64,000 nucleotides of DNA from positions 558,001-622,000 of the forward strand of contig NZ_CM001403.1 of the NCBI RefSeq assembly GCF_000166195.2. Reading direction: 5' to 3'. Shown here piece by piece: positions 25,147 through 34,719 of the stretch (its first letter is position 1; the number at the start of each line of letters is the position of its first letter). Made by a program: the position numbers and the translations under genes. The notes under the pieces were generated by a model. It made no database searches, was not told the origin of the DNA, and saw only the letters and a list, made by a program, of their open reading frames with translations. This DNA comes from Mucilaginibacter paludis DSM 18603. GTDB taxonomy: Bacteria; Bacteroidota; Bacteroidia; Sphingobacteriales; Sphingobacteriaceae.

Positions 25147-26220
25147 TTATTTTTGTTGATTATTCCGGAGCAGGACTGTTTCCTGATCTTTCAGCCTCAC
25201 CCTGATCTTTTTAACCTTTTTGCTCAATAGCCCTTTGGCTGCCGAAATGCCCGCCGTAGCCGCCTGTGTCGAAAGCGACTGATCCATAGACAGGAACTGC
25301 ATATTCTCCAGTGCGCCGTTTGCGCCCTCCCCCGCTGCGCCCGCTAATTCTGCTTCGGGCGCATTGATGCCCACCAAGCCGTCGAGCGAAAACACGGTGA
25401 GATTAACCGGGATGATCGTCGTGCCTAAACGGATATTTTTAATATCCAGTAAGAGGCGCTGGTTAGTGATGGCGCATAAGCCAGACAAGGATTGGCCTTT
25501 GGGAAAAGTAATACCGCCGATGGTGATCGTATCTTTCAGGCGGAGCCTGACCATACCGCCCGGCGGTACTTTTTGATTGCCGTCGATGACTGCGGGGATC
25601 GCTCTAAAGGCACTGTCTGGTACGCTGGCCTGATCTGATTTGGGTTTGTCCTTAGCCAAAGTTGGGTTTTGAATTTGCATGATCTTATCGAGCATGGTAT
25701 TCAACTGCTGCATCTGCGGGTCTGGTTCACTGCTTTGCTGTTTTTGTTTGAGCAATTTTTCCAGTCTTTCCAGATCAGCCGACTTTGAGGATGCCGTATA
25801 ATCATTAACGGGGGCCTTAGTAATAGGTATTGGCTGATTAATCTGTTTGTTGATTTGAGCCAGACGATCTTTGATCTGAACCTCGTTATCTTCCGCTGTT
25901 TTGGCCGGGTTACGCTTTTGGCTAAACCGCGCCGTGTCCCAACCCAATGCGGCAAAAGCGCCTGCGGCTGTTTTAGAACGTGCGGAAGCACTGTCCCGCT
26001 GCGCTTTATCCATCAGGCTTAGCTTGTCCTGCGATTTGTCATTTTTTAAGTTCGCGCCGGGAAGATCCGTATTGATACCCTTGCTGGCGGTTGCCGCCTG
26101 TAACGAGTTGTCATTCCTGCCGCCGCCTAATGCATAGAACCCCAATGCTAAGAACGGTAATAACAAAAGTGGCAGGAACAATAACAATTTCCGTTTTCTT
26201 TCTTCTTGTGTTGTCATCAT
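25147..26220 (-). CDS. traM: Conjugative transposon protein TraM (VirB10-like)
   Basis: 357 residues starting MMTTQEERKRK, followed by one membrane helix (LLLFLPLLLLPFLALGFYAL), a long Gln/Lys/Asp-rich periplasmic linker and a C-terminal beta domain (VPPGGMVRLRLKDTITIGGI ... GTTIIPVNLTVFSLDGLVGI). TraM spans the periplasm in the CTnDOT-type transfer machine. It lies 7 bases after the small TraL-like gene. The ATG at 26220 or 26217 is preferred over the longer frame. Confidence 0.9.
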   Translation of the reverse strand: MMTTQEERKRKLLLFLPLLLLPFLALGFYALGGGRNDNSLQAATASKGINTDLPGANLKNDKSQDKLSLMDKAQRDSASARSKTAAGAFAALGWDTARFSQKRNPAKTAEDNEVQIKDRLAQINKQINQPIPITKAPVNDYTASSKSADLERLEKLLKQKQQSSEPDPQMQQLNTMLDKIMQIQNPTLAKDKPKSDQASVPDSAFRAIPAVIDGNQKVPPGGMVRLRLKDTITIGGITFPKGQSLSGLCAITNQRLLLDIKNIRLGTTIIPVNLTVFSLDGLVGINAPEAELAGAAGEGANGALENMQFLSMDQSLSTQAATAGISAAKGLLSKKVKKIRVRLKDQETVLLRNNQQK

Positions 26221-26227
26221 ATTTTTT

Positions 26228-26452
26228 CTAAAAGTGAATAATAGCTTTAATGAGTAGTAGCAGGCATGCCCCACCGAATAGCAGGCAGAATATGACTAAG
26301 GCAACGATCTTAGAATTACGGTTCCAGTATTGCGTTTTCCGGCTAAGGTAATCGGCTGCCTTGCGTTGTTTTTCTGCGATAAGCAGACCTACTTTAAGGG
26401 ATGGATGGTTAGCGATGTTGCTACCTGTTTTTCTTTTCGTGAATAATCTCAT
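26228..26452 (-). CDS. traL: Small inner-membrane transfer protein, TraL-like
   Basis: 74 residues with a basic N-terminal half and one C-terminal membrane helix (IVALVIFCLLFGGACLLLLI). Position between TraK and TraM, and size, match TraL of CTnDOT-type operons. It overlaps the traK stop by 4 bases (ATGA). Named mainly from synteny. Confidence 0.65.
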   Translation of the reverse strand: MRLFTKRKTGSNIANHPSLKVGLLIAEKQRKAADYLSRKTQYWNRNSKIVALVIFCLLFGGACLLLLIKAIIHF

Positions 26453-27072
26453 GGCTGTGTGCTTTTAACCTGTTCGTCCTTGTTTTCCACCGTTTCCCAA
26501 CGCTCGATCAAAAAACCATGCGGGTTATTGTCACTGCGGCTGACATTGCGCAAATACCCGCGTGTGATCAGGCTACGGGCGGTTACCGATGTGCTTCTGA
26601 TCAGCTTTTCAGTAGCAAAGCAGGTGAAAGCGTAGGGATATTGATTAATATCCAGTTTGATGCTGTCCACGGCGATTTGCTGGCTGATATTACCGGAGAT
26701 CAGGTTATTGTAATAACCGGCCTCTTTTAAATTATCGTAAGCTGTCTTTGCGCTCCCGTCCGCTAAATACAAAGCTTTGGTGATCGTGGCTTGTATCTGC
26801 TTGTCATCAGGGTCAAGGCTAAAAAAATCTTCATGAAAGGTTTTGATATGATCGCGGCATTCCACAGGTACGTTATCTTTCCGGTCGGAAGCAACCGCTT
26901 CCAGCGCTTTGCCGTTGGCCAGCACATAAATGTGGTTTTTGAAGTTGTCCGAACTTTGATAGCTTTTATAAACTGCAAAGCAACTGATTGCGATGCAGGC
27001 AAAGATGAGCAGGAAGCTAAAAAGCCTGATGTGCTTGAAAGCGGTGTCGATATTTTTAAATTGCTGAAACAT
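26449..27072 (-). CDS. traK: Conjugative transposon protein TraK (VirB8-like)
   Basis: 207 residues. N-terminal MFQQFKNIDTAFKHIRLFS followed by a membrane helix and a periplasmic domain, with the family block 'VYKSYQSSDNFKNHIYVLAN' near the membrane. It is a core inner-membrane component of the transfer channel and lies between TraJ and TraL as expected. Confidence 0.92.
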   Translation of the reverse strand: MFQQFKNIDTAFKHIRLFSFLLIFACIAISCFAVYKSYQSSDNFKNHIYVLANGKALEAVASDRKDNVPVECRDHIKTFHEDFFSLDPDDKQIQATITKALYLADGSAKTAYDNLKEAGYYNNLISGNISQQIAVDSIKLDINQYPYAFTCFATEKLIRSTSVTARSLITRGYLRNVSRSDNNPHGFLIERWETVENKDEQVKSTQP

Positions 27073-27125
27073 AAGCCCCCCAACCCCTAAAAGGGGAATT
27101 AAATGGTGAATAATTCTGTTAAATG

Positions 27126-28304
27126 TTAGTTCCCGGCCAGCTTATCTTTTTGATGCTGGCTGCCGCCGCCCCGGTAACCTTCCATAAAGTCATTTGGCAT
27201 GTTCAGGATATTGTTGCGGCCCTGTTCGGCCCGGTCGCCGATGGCACCAACTACACCCGGTGTCATACTGACGGTCGTTGCAGCGACACTGGTTACTTTA
27301 GTTAGTAAACCGTTGCCCCCATGCGCGTGTATCACATAATTAGCTACGCTCGGCACGGAAAAATAGCCGACGATGCCGATACAGAGAAAGATCAGGTATG
27401 CTGTGTCTGTGGACGAAAAGAAGGTGTCCCCGGCGCTTTGTATCTGCGAAATATCCAGCTTGATCATTTGCTGTTGTACCTGCCCGATGATGGCACCGAA
27501 GATATTAGCGATAGGCAGCCAAAGAAAAATATTGATATAACGCGCTATCCATTGCTGTAGGCTATGCTGTAAACCGTCAAAGACTGCAAACCCAAATACC
27601 AATGGCCCCAATATGGCCAATACGATCAGGTAGAACGTGCGTATCGTGTTGATACAGAGTATTGCCGCGGCATATAAGACCTGTAAAATCTCGGACATCC
27701 ATTGTTTGATGCTGTTCTTGAAATTGTAGGCTTGCTTATCCATCCAGAATTTGACGTCATTACCGATGGATTCAAAAGTGCCCTCATTTTGATCCTGATC
27801 ATCGGGATGCGTGTATTTATACCATTTTTGCCTGTCACCCTCGCCATTGTCGCCTATATACATCTGGTAAGCACTGCTGTTTTTTATGGCATCCTGTTTT
27901 TGTTTAAGCAGTAAGGCAATGCTGCTGTCCGAATTTTTGACCATTGCACCCGTGGCTGAAACGATAGGCTGCATAATCCCATTCATGATAGAAATTACGA
28001 GCGGGAACATCATGATCGCCATACCCAACGCGAATGGCCGCAAAAGCGGGTAAAAGTCCAGCGGCTCCGCGTGAGCGATCTGCCGCCATACCCTCGAAGC
28101 GATATACCACAAGGCAGCAAAGCCCGCAATTCCCCGCGCTGCGTCGATCAGGTTGCTACATAAGGGTATCATTTGGTTATACACGTTATCCAATACCGGC
28201 TGCATCCCTTTGAGGCTGCCGGCAATATCCTGCGCACTGGCGGTTGTGGCGGCACTACTCAAAAAGAGTAGTGCCGCGCCTGTAAATACTATTTTCCTTT
28301 TCAT
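27126..28304 (-). CDS. traJ: Conjugative transposon protein TraJ (VirB6-like)
   Basis: 392 residues with a signal sequence (AALLFLSSAATTASA) and about five to six membrane spans, including YAAAILCINTIRTFYLIVLA and FLWLPIANIFGAIIGQ, then a Gly-rich tail. TraJ is the polytopic inner-membrane channel protein. Its start overlaps the preceding TraI-like stop by 4 bases. Confidence 0.92.
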   Translation of the reverse strand: MKRKIVFTGAALLFLSSAATTASAQDIAGSLKGMQPVLDNVYNQMIPLCSNLIDAARGIAGFAALWYIASRVWRQIAHAEPLDFYPLLRPFALGMAIMMFPLVISIMNGIMQPIVSATGAMVKNSDSSIALLLKQKQDAIKNSSAYQMYIGDNGEGDRQKWYKYTHPDDQDQNEGTFESIGNDVKFWMDKQAYNFKNSIKQWMSEILQVLYAAAILCINTIRTFYLIVLAILGPLVFGFAVFDGLQHSLQQWIARYINIFLWLPIANIFGAIIGQVQQQMIKLDISQIQSAGDTFFSSTDTAYLIFLCIGIVGYFSVPSVANYVIHAHGGNGLLTKVTSVAATTVSMTPGVVGAIGDRAEQGRNNILNMPNDFMEGYRGGGSQHQKDKLAGN

Positions 28305-28975
28305 GGGTACAGTGATTTTAAGTTATTGACTTCGTTCTGTTCCTGCTGGCGCTGTAGGGCCATGACGCTTACACGGCGGTTAAAATCTCTTAGAAAGGAT
28401 AGCTTATCACTGCTTGAAGAGTAAATGCGGTCAATCGCTGATAGCCTTTCGTCGTCGCTCATACGCATTTTAGAGGCGGTAATAATATTCGCCAGATCGT
28501 TGACGTCATTCAAGGCCGCGCTTGTTAATTGCGCGTACACTTTAGCCAGATAGTCAAGTTCATCGGCGTTGAAGTGGCCGCCGCTCTGAAACTGCTTGTA
28601 GGCTTTTTTGTATTCGGTAAGAATACTCGCTTCGTCGGCAATGATATCAGCTACCCGCGCATATTTGGCTACTTGCGGATTGACCTGCAATAAAGCGTTC
28701 AAAAAGACCGAATGCAGGTTGAAGTTGCCTTGTGACAGGTCTTTTACTTGTCCGTAACCTTGCGTCAAAATGGAATAGCCCTGCTGCATATCTGACAGAA
28801 TGGCCTTGAACTGCGTGAGCTTTTCGATGTCGAGCAGTAGCTGCTGCATATCCTGGCCGGTAGAGATTTGCGCGCTGGCCTGCCGGAAGCTCAATGTACA
28901 GATCACACAGGTGATCAATCCCAACCGGGCTTTCTTCAACAAGCCGGAACTGACAAATTTTTTAATTGATTCCAT
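28301..28975 (-). CDS. TraI-like transfer protein, copy 3 of a tandem triplet
   Basis: 224 residues with signal peptide (LGLITCVICTLSFRQASA) and a helical mature part ending ALQRQQEQNEVNNLKSLYP. This C-terminal phrase (RQ.E.N.VN.LK..Y) recurs in the two genes upstream. The three overlap one another by about 14 bases. TraI-like proteins of this family are exported helical proteins of VirB5-like role; that role is inferred. Confidence 0.75.
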   Translation of the reverse strand: MESIKKFVSSGLLKKARLGLITCVICTLSFRQASAQISTGQDMQQLLLDIEKLTQFKAILSDMQQGYSILTQGYGQVKDLSQGNFNLHSVFLNALLQVNPQVAKYARVADIIADEASILTEYKKAYKQFQSGGHFNADELDYLAKVYAQLTSAALNDVNDLANIITASKMRMSDDERLSAIDRIYSSSSDKLSFLRDFNRRVSVMALQRQQEQNEVNNLKSLYP

Positions 28976-29603
28976 ACTGTTGTTTTAAAGTGTTCACATC
29001 ATTGAGTTCCTGCTGCCTTTGCAGTAAAAGCGTCCTGACCTGGCTGCAAAAGGAAAGTGTAAACGCATATTTGTCTTTCATCCTTTCATCAATGTCATTC
29101 AGCCGTTTAATGCGTTCATCATCGGTCATTTGCGCATCGCCGTTAGTCATGATCAATTGCAGTTCGGAAAGATCTTTATTACATTCATCCAGCACCTTTG
29201 CCTTTACACTGGCGATATATTTACGGTTGTCCTGATCCAATCCTGTTAAATTCTTCAGGTGATCGAACCGAACCGGAATTTGTGCCGCGTATGACATGAT
29301 GCTATCCGCTTTGGAACTGCCCTTAACAGCGGGATTTACCGTTTTAAGCGAGGTGTAGTAATCATTGTGCAAGCCGTATTCACCTTTGATATAGCCGCCG
29401 ATACTACCTAAACCATTCTGCGAGATCGCGTACCCCTGCTTAATGTATGCGCCGTATTGCTCCAGTGCCGCGATCTGCTGCGTCAGGTATTTGATTTGGG
29501 TTTTCTTTTGTGAAAACCATTCTGCGAATGTCTGCGCCTTAACAGAAACGACGACCGTGCAAAGCAGGCAAACCAGCATGGCTTTTAACTTAATCGATTC
29601 CAT
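28962..29603 (-). CDS. TraI-like transfer protein, copy 2 of a tandem triplet
   Basis: 213 residues: signal peptide (MLVCLLCTVVVSVKA), helical body with SQNGLGSIGGYIKGEYGLHN, and the shared tail VRTLLLQRQQELNDVNTLKQ. Starts MESIK like copy 3. See the neighbouring copies. Confidence 0.75.
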   Translation of the reverse strand: MESIKLKAMLVCLLCTVVVSVKAQTFAEWFSQKKTQIKYLTQQIAALEQYGAYIKQGYAISQNGLGSIGGYIKGEYGLHNDYYTSLKTVNPAVKGSSKADSIMSYAAQIPVRFDHLKNLTGLDQDNRKYIASVKAKVLDECNKDLSELQLIMTNGDAQMTDDERIKRLNDIDERMKDKYAFTLSFCSQVRTLLLQRQQELNDVNTLKQQYGIN

Positions 29604-30270
29604 AATACCGTTTTAAGGTGGTTACTTCATTTTCGTCTTTGGCCCGCTGAATGCTCAAGACGTAATTCTGATTGTTAAATTCTTTAAGATCGCTGCAATT
29701 GGTATCTACACGGTCGGCGGCTTTGTCGATCAGTTCAAGCCGTTTCGCATCGCTCATCTGCGTTTTAAACGAATTGATGACGACTAAAATCTCATCGAGG
29801 TTCTTCACGCTTTCCTGTAAGATGCCGGAATAAACGGATTGCATATAGGTAAGTTCTTCGGCGTTGAAATGCTTATCCTGTTTGAGCAGGTTCCAGGCGT
29901 GGTTGTACTGACTGACCAGGGCTGCCTGCTTTTGGGTAATATCCTTGATACGCTCGTAATAAGCGATCACGGATTTGACCTGCCAAAGCTCATTATAATA
30001 GCCGTTGTATAAGTCTTTTTGCTTTTGCGACCAGTCGGATATCTCCGTTAGCTTTAATTTGGATAATTGATTTTCAAGCGCCTTTTGTGCGTTTTGTAAC
30101 CAGATGGTTTGATTTTGCATCCGCTGTACCTGTAAATCGATGGCCCGTATAACCCGGCCCACGGTTTCTCCAAGTACCTGGCCGATCACGATCTGAGCAT
30201 CGGCACCTTTCGGCAGGGATACAAAGACGGTTACGGCCGATAAGGGTAGTATGACCATGTACTTTTTCAT
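29590..30270 (-). CDS. TraI-like transfer protein, copy 1 of a tandem triplet
   Basis: 226 residues from the ATG at 30270, which opens a good signal peptide (MKKYMVILPLSAVTVFVSLP ... ADAQ); the longer frame puts 16 residues before it. Body: LQVQRMQNQTIWLQNAQKAL, tail 'EVTTLKRYYGID'. Likely exported and part of the transfer apparatus. Confidence 0.75.
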   Translation of the reverse strand: MKKYMVILPLSAVTVFVSLPKGADAQIVIGQVLGETVGRVIRAIDLQVQRMQNQTIWLQNAQKALENQLSKLKLTEISDWSQKQKDLYNGYYNELWQVKSVIAYYERIKDITQKQAALVSQYNHAWNLLKQDKHFNAEELTYMQSVYSGILQESVKNLDEILVVINSFKTQMSDAKRLELIDKAADRVDTNCSDLKEFNNQNYVLSIQRAKDENEVTTLKRYYGID

Positions 30271-30330
30271 GATTTTCAGTTTTTTTACGGCATGTAAAAT
30301 CCCTTTGGGAATATTCATAAGCCTCCCTTA

Positions 30331-30350
30331 CGCCCCTAAAAAGGGGCGTT
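30331..30350. repeat. Short GC hairpin in the tra operon (also seen near 27085)
   Basis: ACGCCCC-TAAA-AAGGGGCGT type hairpin between copy 1 of the TraI-like genes and the lipoprotein gene. A shorter relative (CCCCTAAAAGGGG) lies between traK and traJ near 27085-27098. It could be a processing or partial termination site that adjusts relative gene output. Confidence 0.45.
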
Positions 30351-30382
30351 ATTTAATGGTTAATAAATCGGGTTAATTGACC

Positions 30383-30760
30383 TTACCTGATCTTTCGGTA
30401 AGACGATTGCTTAATGATGAGGGCGTTATTTTTAAGATCAACGTGATAGATCCTGCCAGTTATCGCTTCATCCAATTCCTGCTTAGTTTCGTCCCAAGCT
30501 GCATCATAATTTTGAACTTTGTGCTTTTTAGGAAGCAACTTGCCGTCCCTGATGGCCTGGTAGGTAGTTCTTTGCTTGATCTGATAGCTGGTGCCACCGG
30601 CGTGTTGAATGATAAGCGTATCATCGGCAACGCCGTATTCGCCTTTGGAACTGTGGACGTAAGTGCCGGGGATGAAGTCCTGTTTGTTTTTGCTTTCGTT
30701 TTGGCAAGCGGTCGCAAATAATAGACAAGTTGCCATGATCTTAAATGTTGCTTTCATCAT
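30383..30760 (-). CDS. Small tra-operon lipoprotein
   Basis: 125 residues with lipobox (ATCLLFATAC), then a compact domain containing IPGTYVHSSKGEYGVADDTL and TTYQAIRDGKLLPKKH. Such lipoproteins are regularly found between TraG and TraI in Bacteroidota elements. Its start is 2 bases after the traG stop. The role is unknown, perhaps exclusion or envelope anchoring. Confidence 0.7.
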   Translation of the reverse strand: MMKATFKIMATCLLFATACQNESKNKQDFIPGTYVHSSKGEYGVADDTLIIQHAGGTSYQIKQRTTYQAIRDGKLLPKKHKVQNYDAAWDETKQELDEAITGRIYHVDLKNNALIIKQSSYRKIR

Positions 30761-30762
30761 CT

Positions 30763-33225
30763 TCAGTTTTTGGTTCTCATTTCCATTGCCAGCATGGCAA
30801 TGCCTTTTTGTATACTGCCGTATTTAGCGGCGTATTGGTGTACTTTGACCTTTTCGCTTTCTTCCGTTGTATAGGCCAGGTATTCTTCCAGACTTACCTC
30901 TGTACGGTACACTTTGGAGAACTGGCCCAACGAGATAAAAACCTCTTTGTATTTTCTTTTGGGGTCGTTGGACTTATTCATCGAAAGTATCATCGCCTTT
31001 TCCTTGTCCGTCAGGCCCAACAGTTCCTGTATCGCATCAAACTTGTTCTGATATTTGCTTTGATCAAGCAAGATCTTGCAATCACTGTTATTGATGATCG
31101 CCTGTTTGACAACGGGACTGCTGATAATATCCTCAACCTCCTGAGTTACAACGATAGGTTCCCCATAAAACTTACGCATGGTTTTGTACAAATACCTGAT
31201 ATATTCGGCCATCCCCTCTTTGGCGATTGCTTTCCAACACTCCTCAATGAGTACAACTTTCCGAATGCCGGGAAGTTTTCTCATTTTGGAAATGATCATT
31301 TCCATGATGATCAGGGTAACTACCGGGAACAAAATCGGATGGTCTTTACAGGCATCGATCTCGAATACAATGAACCGCTCGTGCAATAAGTCGAGGTTCT
31401 CGGTCGCATTAAGCAGGTAGTCAAATTCACCGCCCCGATAGTAAGGGTTCAGGACATAGAGGAAATTGGCCACATCAAAATCTTTCTCTTTAACCTTGCC
31501 GTCTTCCAGTACTTGCAGATAATGCTCCATCAGGTATTCATAGAAAGTATTGAAGCAGGGGAAAATATCAGGAAAAGTATCCAGGTGCTTGTAATAGCCG
31601 GTGAGCGCGTTGGAAATGGCTACATATTCCGACCTGCGGTAAGGCTCGTCGTCCTTTTTCCAAAGGGCCAAAAGCAAGGTTTTGATACTTTCTTTTTTTT
31701 CGGTATCCAGTACATCGCCATCAGCTAAATGAAAAGGGTTGAATTTGATCGGGTCGGTTTCCGAATAGGTAAAGTAATAACCTCCGGCCAGTTCACATAA
31801 GCCGCGGTAGCTGTGGCCTATGTCCATGACCACGATGTGGGCACCTTGCTCATAATAGGAACGTAACAGGTGGTTTGTCCAAAAGCTTTTACCGGAACCT
31901 GACGGGCCGATTGTAAACTTCGACCTGTTGGTCGTCCAGCCTAACCGCATCGGTTCATCTGAAATATCCACATGAACAGGCTTGCCGGTAAGGCGGTCAC
32001 CTAAGCGGATGCCAAACGGGCTGACGCTGTCGCGGTAATTGGTTTCGAGGTTAAAAAAGCAGGTGGCCTGTTCCACGAACGTATCAAACGTCTCGTTCAT
32101 CGGAAAATCTGCCTGGTTCCCCGGCATCCCGGCGAACCAGATTTGCGGCGCGCCGTCGGTTTCCTGTTTGGCGGTGGCATCCATTTGGGCCATAGCGGAC
32201 GATACCAGATTTTTCAGGTCTTTTACTTTGGCTTCGTCATCAGACCAGGCTAAAACATTGAAGTGCGCTTTGACAGGCAAACGCTGCTGACCGATGGCCT
32301 CATTCAGAAAATCGTTAACCGCGTCGCGGCTGATCGCATTCTCACGGGAATAACCGGACAAAGATTGCAGGCGTAGTTTCTTTGCTTCCAGACGTTTGAT
32401 CGTTTTTTGACTGTCCTCAATGAACACGTATTGATTGAGAATATGGTTACAGTTGAGTAGCTGGCCCAATGGGGATGCGAAGCCGATACTGAATTTCGTA
32501 CGGTCGGTGCTGTATTTGTCATAATTGATACGGCTGCCGCAAAGTGCAGGCAAGTCTTCCACATCAGCCAAAGTATAAAGTTCACAATGATTATTCCCAA
32601 CCCTGATCTCGTCCTTAATATGAATATCCTGTAATACCGGTCGTTTGCCGGGAGTGGAAAGAAAACAATAACGCTCTATGGCCCCGGCCTTTTCTATTGT
32701 TCCGGCCAATTCATCATTATTCATCCGTGCGAGGGTAACAAATCCACTGTCCTTTAAAATGCGCTCGAACTGACCCGCACTGTCCAGGAAGTCCTTAAAA
32801 AGAACGGGGTTGATCGTTTGCTGCGGCACAATGCTCTTACGTAACAAGTTGCTGTATACGGATGAGCCCAATTTTCTGTCCTTTGGTTTTTGGGTCAGGT
32901 AGATATAACAATGGTGTTCCAGGCATTCACGCTCATTAAAAAAGCGTTCGCTTGACCGTGAAAGGAAACTTTTGCCCGCCTTTTCAAAATCAGCCTTAAA
33001 GTTACTTTCGACAAACCAATCCTGTTTATGGAAGATACAACCTTGTAGTAATAATCGAATGGCCTTAATCCACGTTTGATGATAGGCTTCGTAATCGCGG
33101 TCGGAAAGCGTAAAAATTTCCGGCAATATGACTTTAAACCCGATGGTAATATCGCCCTGTGCAGAAAGTATCGCACCGTTTTCGACTTTGATTAAGGGCA
33201 GAATTTTTTCTATGTCTATTCCCAT
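30763..33225 (-). CDS. traG: TraG-family conjugation ATPase (VirB4-like)
   Basis: 820 residues. N-terminal VirB4-type domain, Walker A GPSGSGKS (440-447), and Walker B with LIEECWKAIAKEG (about 650), followed by TQEVEDIISSP. This is the ATPase that powers the secretion channel of CTnDOT-type elements. Gene order around it (DUF4133, DUF4134 upstream) matches. Confidence 0.95.
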   Translation of the reverse strand: MGIDIEKILPLIKVENGAILSAQGDITIGFKVILPEIFTLSDRDYEAYHQTWIKAIRLLLQGCIFHKQDWFVESNFKADFEKAGKSFLSRSSERFFNERECLEHHCYIYLTQKPKDRKLGSSVYSNLLRKSIVPQQTINPVLFKDFLDSAGQFERILKDSGFVTLARMNNDELAGTIEKAGAIERYCFLSTPGKRPVLQDIHIKDEIRVGNNHCELYTLADVEDLPALCGSRINYDKYSTDRTKFSIGFASPLGQLLNCNHILNQYVFIEDSQKTIKRLEAKKLRLQSLSGYSRENAISRDAVNDFLNEAIGQQRLPVKAHFNVLAWSDDEAKVKDLKNLVSSAMAQMDATAKQETDGAPQIWFAGMPGNQADFPMNETFDTFVEQATCFFNLETNYRDSVSPFGIRLGDRLTGKPVHVDISDEPMRLGWTTNRSKFTIGPSGSGKSFWTNHLLRSYYEQGAHIVVMDIGHSYRGLCELAGGYYFTYSETDPIKFNPFHLADGDVLDTEKKESIKTLLLALWKKDDEPYRRSEYVAISNALTGYYKHLDTFPDIFPCFNTFYEYLMEHYLQVLEDGKVKEKDFDVANFLYVLNPYYRGGEFDYLLNATENLDLLHERFIVFEIDACKDHPILFPVVTLIIMEMIISKMRKLPGIRKVVLIEECWKAIAKEGMAEYIRYLYKTMRKFYGEPIVVTQEVEDIISSPVVKQAIINNSDCKILLDQSKYQNKFDAIQELLGLTDKEKAMILSMNKSNDPKRKYKEVFISLGQFSKVYRTEVSLEEYLAYTTEESEKVKVHQYAAKYGSIQKGIAMLAMEMRTKN

Positions 33226-33229
33226 GATG

Positions 33230-33544
33230 TTATTTTTTTAGATTTACAAATAGCTGCCTCGACCTGAACCTGAGATATTTCGGTAGTTGCTTTTTGGCGA
33301 AATGCTTGGAAAGGCCATGCTCGCCGTATTTATGGCTTAAACGAAAAACGGTAAAGAACAAAGCCGTGCCTAACCCAACGATCAAAGGCAGGATGACCCA
33401 AAGGCTTAATCCGCATATATACAGGATAGCGAAGCCGATCAGCAAAGCGACCAGCCCTATTGCCAAATAGGCGATGTACTGCGCTTTCAAGCCCTTGAAT
33501 ACGATGGGCTTTGATACGCCTTTATTGATCTGGTAGAGTGACAT
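33230..33544 (-). CDS. traF: TraF-like membrane protein (DUF4133)
   Basis: 104 residues: YQINKGVSKPIVFKGLKAQY is the DUF4133 signature, followed by two membrane helices (YIAYLAIGLVALLIGFAILY; LWVILPLIVGLGTALFFTVF). VirB3-like by position. 4 bases before traG. Confidence 0.92.
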   Translation of the reverse strand: MSLYQINKGVSKPIVFKGLKAQYIAYLAIGLVALLIGFAILYICGLSLWVILPLIVGLGTALFFTVFRLSHKYGEHGLSKHFAKKQLPKYLRFRSRQLFVNLKK

Positions 33545-33555
33545 AGCTTTGAATT

Positions 33556-33888
33556 TTAAAGACCGAAAAATGATTTAAGCACGGTAGCGACCACAACTAA
33601 GAAAACACATGAACCGAACCAGGCGGCGGCAACCTTGTTGGTGTCCGGTTCACCTGCATTCCATTTGTTAAAGACCTTGATGGCGCCGATGATGCCGACT
33701 ACGGCACCGATTGCATACATCAGGTTGCAGCCGCTCTCAAAATAGCTTTTAACCTGTGTCGTCGCTGAATTAATACCGGAATTTCCGTCCTGGGCGAAAC
33801 AATAGTTGATCGTTAGCAGTGCAAAGGCAAACATTAACGTTTTTAAAAGCGCCTGTTGTTTCGGGGTATATGGGATGTGATTTTTCAT
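33556..33888 (-). CDS. traE: TraE-like membrane protein (DUF4134)
   Basis: 110 residues with signal-like first helix, NSGINSATTQVKSYFESGCN and two membrane helices around VFNKWNAGEPDTNKVAAAWF, the DUF4134 hallmark. VirB2-like pilin or channel component by position. Confidence 0.92.
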   Translation of the reverse strand: MKNHIPYTPKQQALLKTLMFAFALLTINYCFAQDGNSGINSATTQVKSYFESGCNLMYAIGAVVGIIGAIKVFNKWNAGEPDTNKVAAAWFGSCVFLVVVATVLKSFFGL

Positions 33889-33946
33889 GATCTTTTTAAT
33901 GAAATGATTTTTTTAAATGAATTACTCAATTTGAGGGGGATGACAT

Positions 33947-34549
33947 TCAGGGCCAAAGACCGTCAAGCTCTTCTTCTGTAATGTCAAATGGCAGGTTTTC
34001 GCGGATGTGGTCATTAATGGCCCGCTGACTGGCTGTACCACGGATGCCCCGGTATTTGGAACTGACCAACGAAAAAAGAGATATAAAATCGGCTTTTGTT
34101 CCCTGCTCTGTTTCCAGGATATGGTAAATGTTTTTCAGTTCTTCCAACACATCGGGAACGTTGCTTTGCTGCCTTTCCCTTTCCTCGTCGGTAACGTCAC
34201 TTTTAAAATCTTCCTCCTTTTCCCGTTCAATGAATGTTTCTGTTGCAACGGCTGTTTCTTCAACGTCCGGCGCAAAGCCGAACATGCTCATGCTAACTTT
34301 ACTCATTCCTTCCGGCAATGCTGATTTGCCGATCAGGTCGTCTGCTTCGCTTTCTTCGGGTTCTTCCTCAAAATCCTCGTCCCAAGCGTGGCCCAATGGT
34401 TCCGGCGGTTCGTTGTCTCTTTGCTTACCATGCAGCAAATCCTGTATCCTGTGCCGGTAAAAGATCAGGATAATGACCGCGTACCAGATGGCTGTCAGGA
34501 TGGTAGCAGCGACCAAGAATTGCTGCCATGTGAAATGTTGTAATACCAT
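33947..34549 (-). CDS. Membrane-anchored acidic protein at the TraD position
   Basis: 200 residues: one N-terminal membrane helix (FLVAATILTAIWYAVIILIF), a long acidic linker (DEDFEEEPEESEADD...) and a C-terminal helical domain (EELKNIYHILETEQGTK ... ITEEELDGLWP). Upstream of traE in the transfer operon. CTnDOT TraD occupies this place; homology is not certain. Confidence 0.6.
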   Translation of the reverse strand: MVLQHFTWQQFLVAATILTAIWYAVIILIFYRHRIQDLLHGKQRDNEPPEPLGHAWDEDFEEEPEESEADDLIGKSALPEGMSKVSMSMFGFAPDVEETAVATETFIEREKEEDFKSDVTDEERERQQSNVPDVLEELKNIYHILETEQGTKADFISLFSLVSSKYRGIRGTASQRAINDHIRENLPFDITEEELDGLWP

Positions 34550-34719
34550 AATAATTTGCTTTTATCCCGGCACACCATTATGCCGGGATTTTCAAAAGCA
34601 AATTTTCAAAGACTGCAAAATTTGGTTTGAACCATTGAGGGATATCCCTTAAATAAACAATAGTACACTGAAATACAATTGATTACATAAGGGATTTTTC
34701 AGGTAGATTGGTTGTGTTT

